Of a stretch of DNA of 6,824 nucleotides, positions 5,525 through 6,824 are shown piece after piece. This stretch comes from Acidithiobacillus ferruginosus (GTDB lineage Bacteria > Pseudomonadota > Gammaproteobacteria > Acidithiobacillales > Acidithiobacillaceae), in contig NZ_JABBDR010000295.1 in the NCBI RefSeq assembly GCF_018854495.1, positions 1 to 6,824 of the forward strand, read 5' to 3'. The notes under the pieces are model-generated. The model saw only the letters and a list, made by a program, of their open reading frames with translations. It was not told the origin of the DNA and ran no database searches. The translations under genes were made by a program, and so were the position numbers. The stretch's first letter is position 1. Each line of letters opens with the position of its first letter.

Positions 5525-6824
5525 CTAGTCCTTGGCCGCCATGATATGGCGGGTGATCAGGTACTGCTGCCCGATGGAAACCACGTTGTTGGTCAGCCAG
5601 TAGAGCACCAGGCCTGCGGGGAAGAAGGAGAAGAACACGGCGAAGACCACCGGCAGCGCGGACATGATGCGCTTCTGCATGGGGTCTACCGGCGCGGGAT
5701 TGAGGCGCTGCTGGAAGAACATGGACACGCCCATGAGCAGGGGCAGGATGAAATAAGGGTCTGGTATGGCCAGATCATGAATCCAGAGGATGAAGGGCGC
5801 CTGCCGCAGGGAGACGCTCTCCACCAGTACCCAGTACAGGGCGATAAAGAAGGGCATCTGCAGTATGATGGGCAGACAACCTGCCATGGGGTTGACCTTC
5901 TCGCTGCGATACAACTCCATCATGGCCACGCCCAGCTTCTGGCGATCGTCGCCGACTTCCTGCTTCAGTTTCTCCAGCTTGGGCTGCAGCTTCCGCATGT
6001 TGGCCATGGAACGGTAGCTGATGGCAGAGGGGTAGAAGAAGATGGACTTGACCACTATGACGAGCAGGATGATCGCCAACCCCCAGTTGCCGACCAGACC
6101 GTGGAACCAGGTCAGGACTACATGCATGGGCTCGGCGATGATGGCGAACCAGCCGTAGTCCACGGTCTGTTCCAGGCCGCGCCCCATGGCGGCCAGCGTT
6201 TGTTGCTGCTTCGGCCCGAGGAAGAGCTGTTGGGTAATGGTGGTGCTCTGGCCCGGCGCCAGGGTAGGCAGCGGAGTGCTCACCCCGGCAACATAATTGG
6301 TACCTGAAGGACGCGCATAAACCTGAACTTGCGCATGGGCAGAGGGCAGGATGGCGGTGAGAAAGTAATGGTCCATCATCCCCGCCCAGCCGGGGCCGGA
6401 TTTCAGTGCCGGATGGTCGTGGATATCGCTAAAACTCACCTCGCTGAAGTTGCCCTGGTGCATAAGCACCGCGCCGGTGAAAATTGACATGAACATGTGC
6501 GTTTCGGTGCGGTCGTTACGCAGGATCTGATCGAAATAGCTGCCGTTCCACGGCGCGGACCCGCTATTGGTGATGGTGATGTGTTCTTCCGCCACATAGC
6601 TGTCGGGTTGGAATGTCCAGGTTTTTTGTACGGTCAGGGGGCCGGCCTTGCCGCTGAGGACGATGGGCTGGCCTGCGGTCGTCTGACCGGCTGGGGCGGC
6701 AAACCGGGCGGTCAGGGTCTGCCCGTCGCTGCTGACGAAACCGCTCTGTTGTATGGTGAGCCTGGCCGGTGCTCCGTCGAGGAGAGGATAAGGGGCGGAA
6801 TCGTCCACCGCCTGTGGATAGTGG
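5525..6824 (-). CDS. yidC: Membrane protein insertase YidC, N-terminal part outside the window
   Basis: YidC inserts and folds inner-membrane proteins, alone or with SecYEG. The gene runs off the right edge; 432 codons are visible and the true start lies outside. Numbered from the GTG codon at 6808, residues 1 to about 215 are the later part of the periplasmic beta-sandwich domain of proteobacterial YidC. The conserved insertase core follows: a membrane segment at about 240-260, the cytoplasmic hairpin (MRKLQPKLEKLKQEVGDD and SEKVNPMAGCLPIILQMPFF), then further membrane segments to FPAGLVLYWLTNNVVSIGQQ. Lys254 (VVKSIFFYP) aligns with E. coli Arg366, the positive residue of the hydrophilic groove; lysine is common there in other bacteria. 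The tail after the last helix is short (ITRHIMAAKD). mnmE follows 37 bp downstream. The rpmH-rnpA-yidC-mnmE order usually marks the replication-origin region. Confidence 0.98.
   Translation of the reverse strand, partial: HYPQAVDDSAPYPLLDGAPARLTIQQSGFVSSDGQTLTARFAAPAGQTTAGQPIVLSGKAGPLTVQKTWTFQPDSYVAEEHITITNSGSAPWNGSYFDQILRNDRTETHMFMSIFTGAVLMHQGNFSEVSFSDIHDHPALKSGPGWAGMMDHYFLTAILPSAHAQVQVYARPSGTNYVAGVSTPLPTLAPGQSTTITQQLFLGPKQQQTLAAMGRGLEQTVDYGWFAIIAEPMHVVLTWFHGLVGNWGLAIILLVIVVKSIFFYPSAISYRSMANMRKLQPKLEKLKQEVGDDRQKLGVAMMELYRSEKVNPMAGCLPIILQMPFFIALYWVLVESVSLRQAPFILWIHDLAIPDPYFILPLLMGVSMFFQQRLNPAPVDPMQKRIMSALPVVFAVFFSFFPAGLVLYWLTNNVVSIGQQYLITRHIMAAKD

Noticed and set aside
5486..6307. 273-codon frame antisense to yidC
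   Set aside because: His/Gly/Gln-rich shadow product; yidC on the other strand is certain.
6806..6808. GTG as the start of yidC
   Set aside because: The frame stays open to the window edge, and the N-terminal membrane anchor and part of the periplasmic domain would be missing.

Overview
The window reads as chromosomal DNA of an acidophilic sulfur oxidiser of the Acidithiobacillus ferrooxidans group. The strongest evidence is a full-length tetrathionate hydrolase gene (tetH). Its predicted product matches the characterised A. ferrooxidans enzyme in length (499 aa) and in the position of the catalytic aspartate (Asp325). Species assignment comes from recalled protein similarity, not from a search.

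Layout, left to right. Bases 1-635 (+) hold the 3' end of a sigma-54-dependent transcriptional activator, with the end of its AAA+ domain and a Fis-type helix-turn-helix. Bases 636-1129 are non-coding and look regulatory. They contain nested inverted repeats, a 9-bp direct repeat with 40-bp periodicity, a near-consensus -24/-12 (sigma-54) promoter at 816-831 and a predicted leader of about 288 nt. Bases 1130-2629 (+) are tetH. After a 118-bp gap with several small inverted repeats comes a predicted outer-membrane beta-barrel porin (2748-4106, +), probably co-transcribed with tetH. Convergent to these, with a gap of only 25 bp, lies the housekeeping pair mnmE (4132-5487, -) and yidC (5525 to beyond the window end, -). 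This pair is normally part of the rpmH-rnpA-yidC-mnmE cluster close to the chromosomal origin.

How the parts may work together (inference): an activator of the two-component type, whose sensor kinase would lie off the left edge, would bind upstream sites and activate sigma-54 RNA polymerase at 816-831. That would turn on tetH and the porin when reduced sulfur compounds are present. TetH would hydrolyse tetrathionate in the acidic periplasm or at the outer membrane, and the porin could pass tetrathionate or its products across the outer membrane.

The tetH-porin segment is visibly less GC-rich than the mnmE/yidC segment (sample lines about 42-45% against 73-75% G+C). This suggests an accessory sulfur module placed beside a conserved core cluster. 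No RNA gene, insertion sequence, CRISPR array or convincing intrinsic terminator was seen. I did not find a wholly new system. The most useful observation is the sigma-54 activator / sigma-54 promoter / tetH / porin arrangement.
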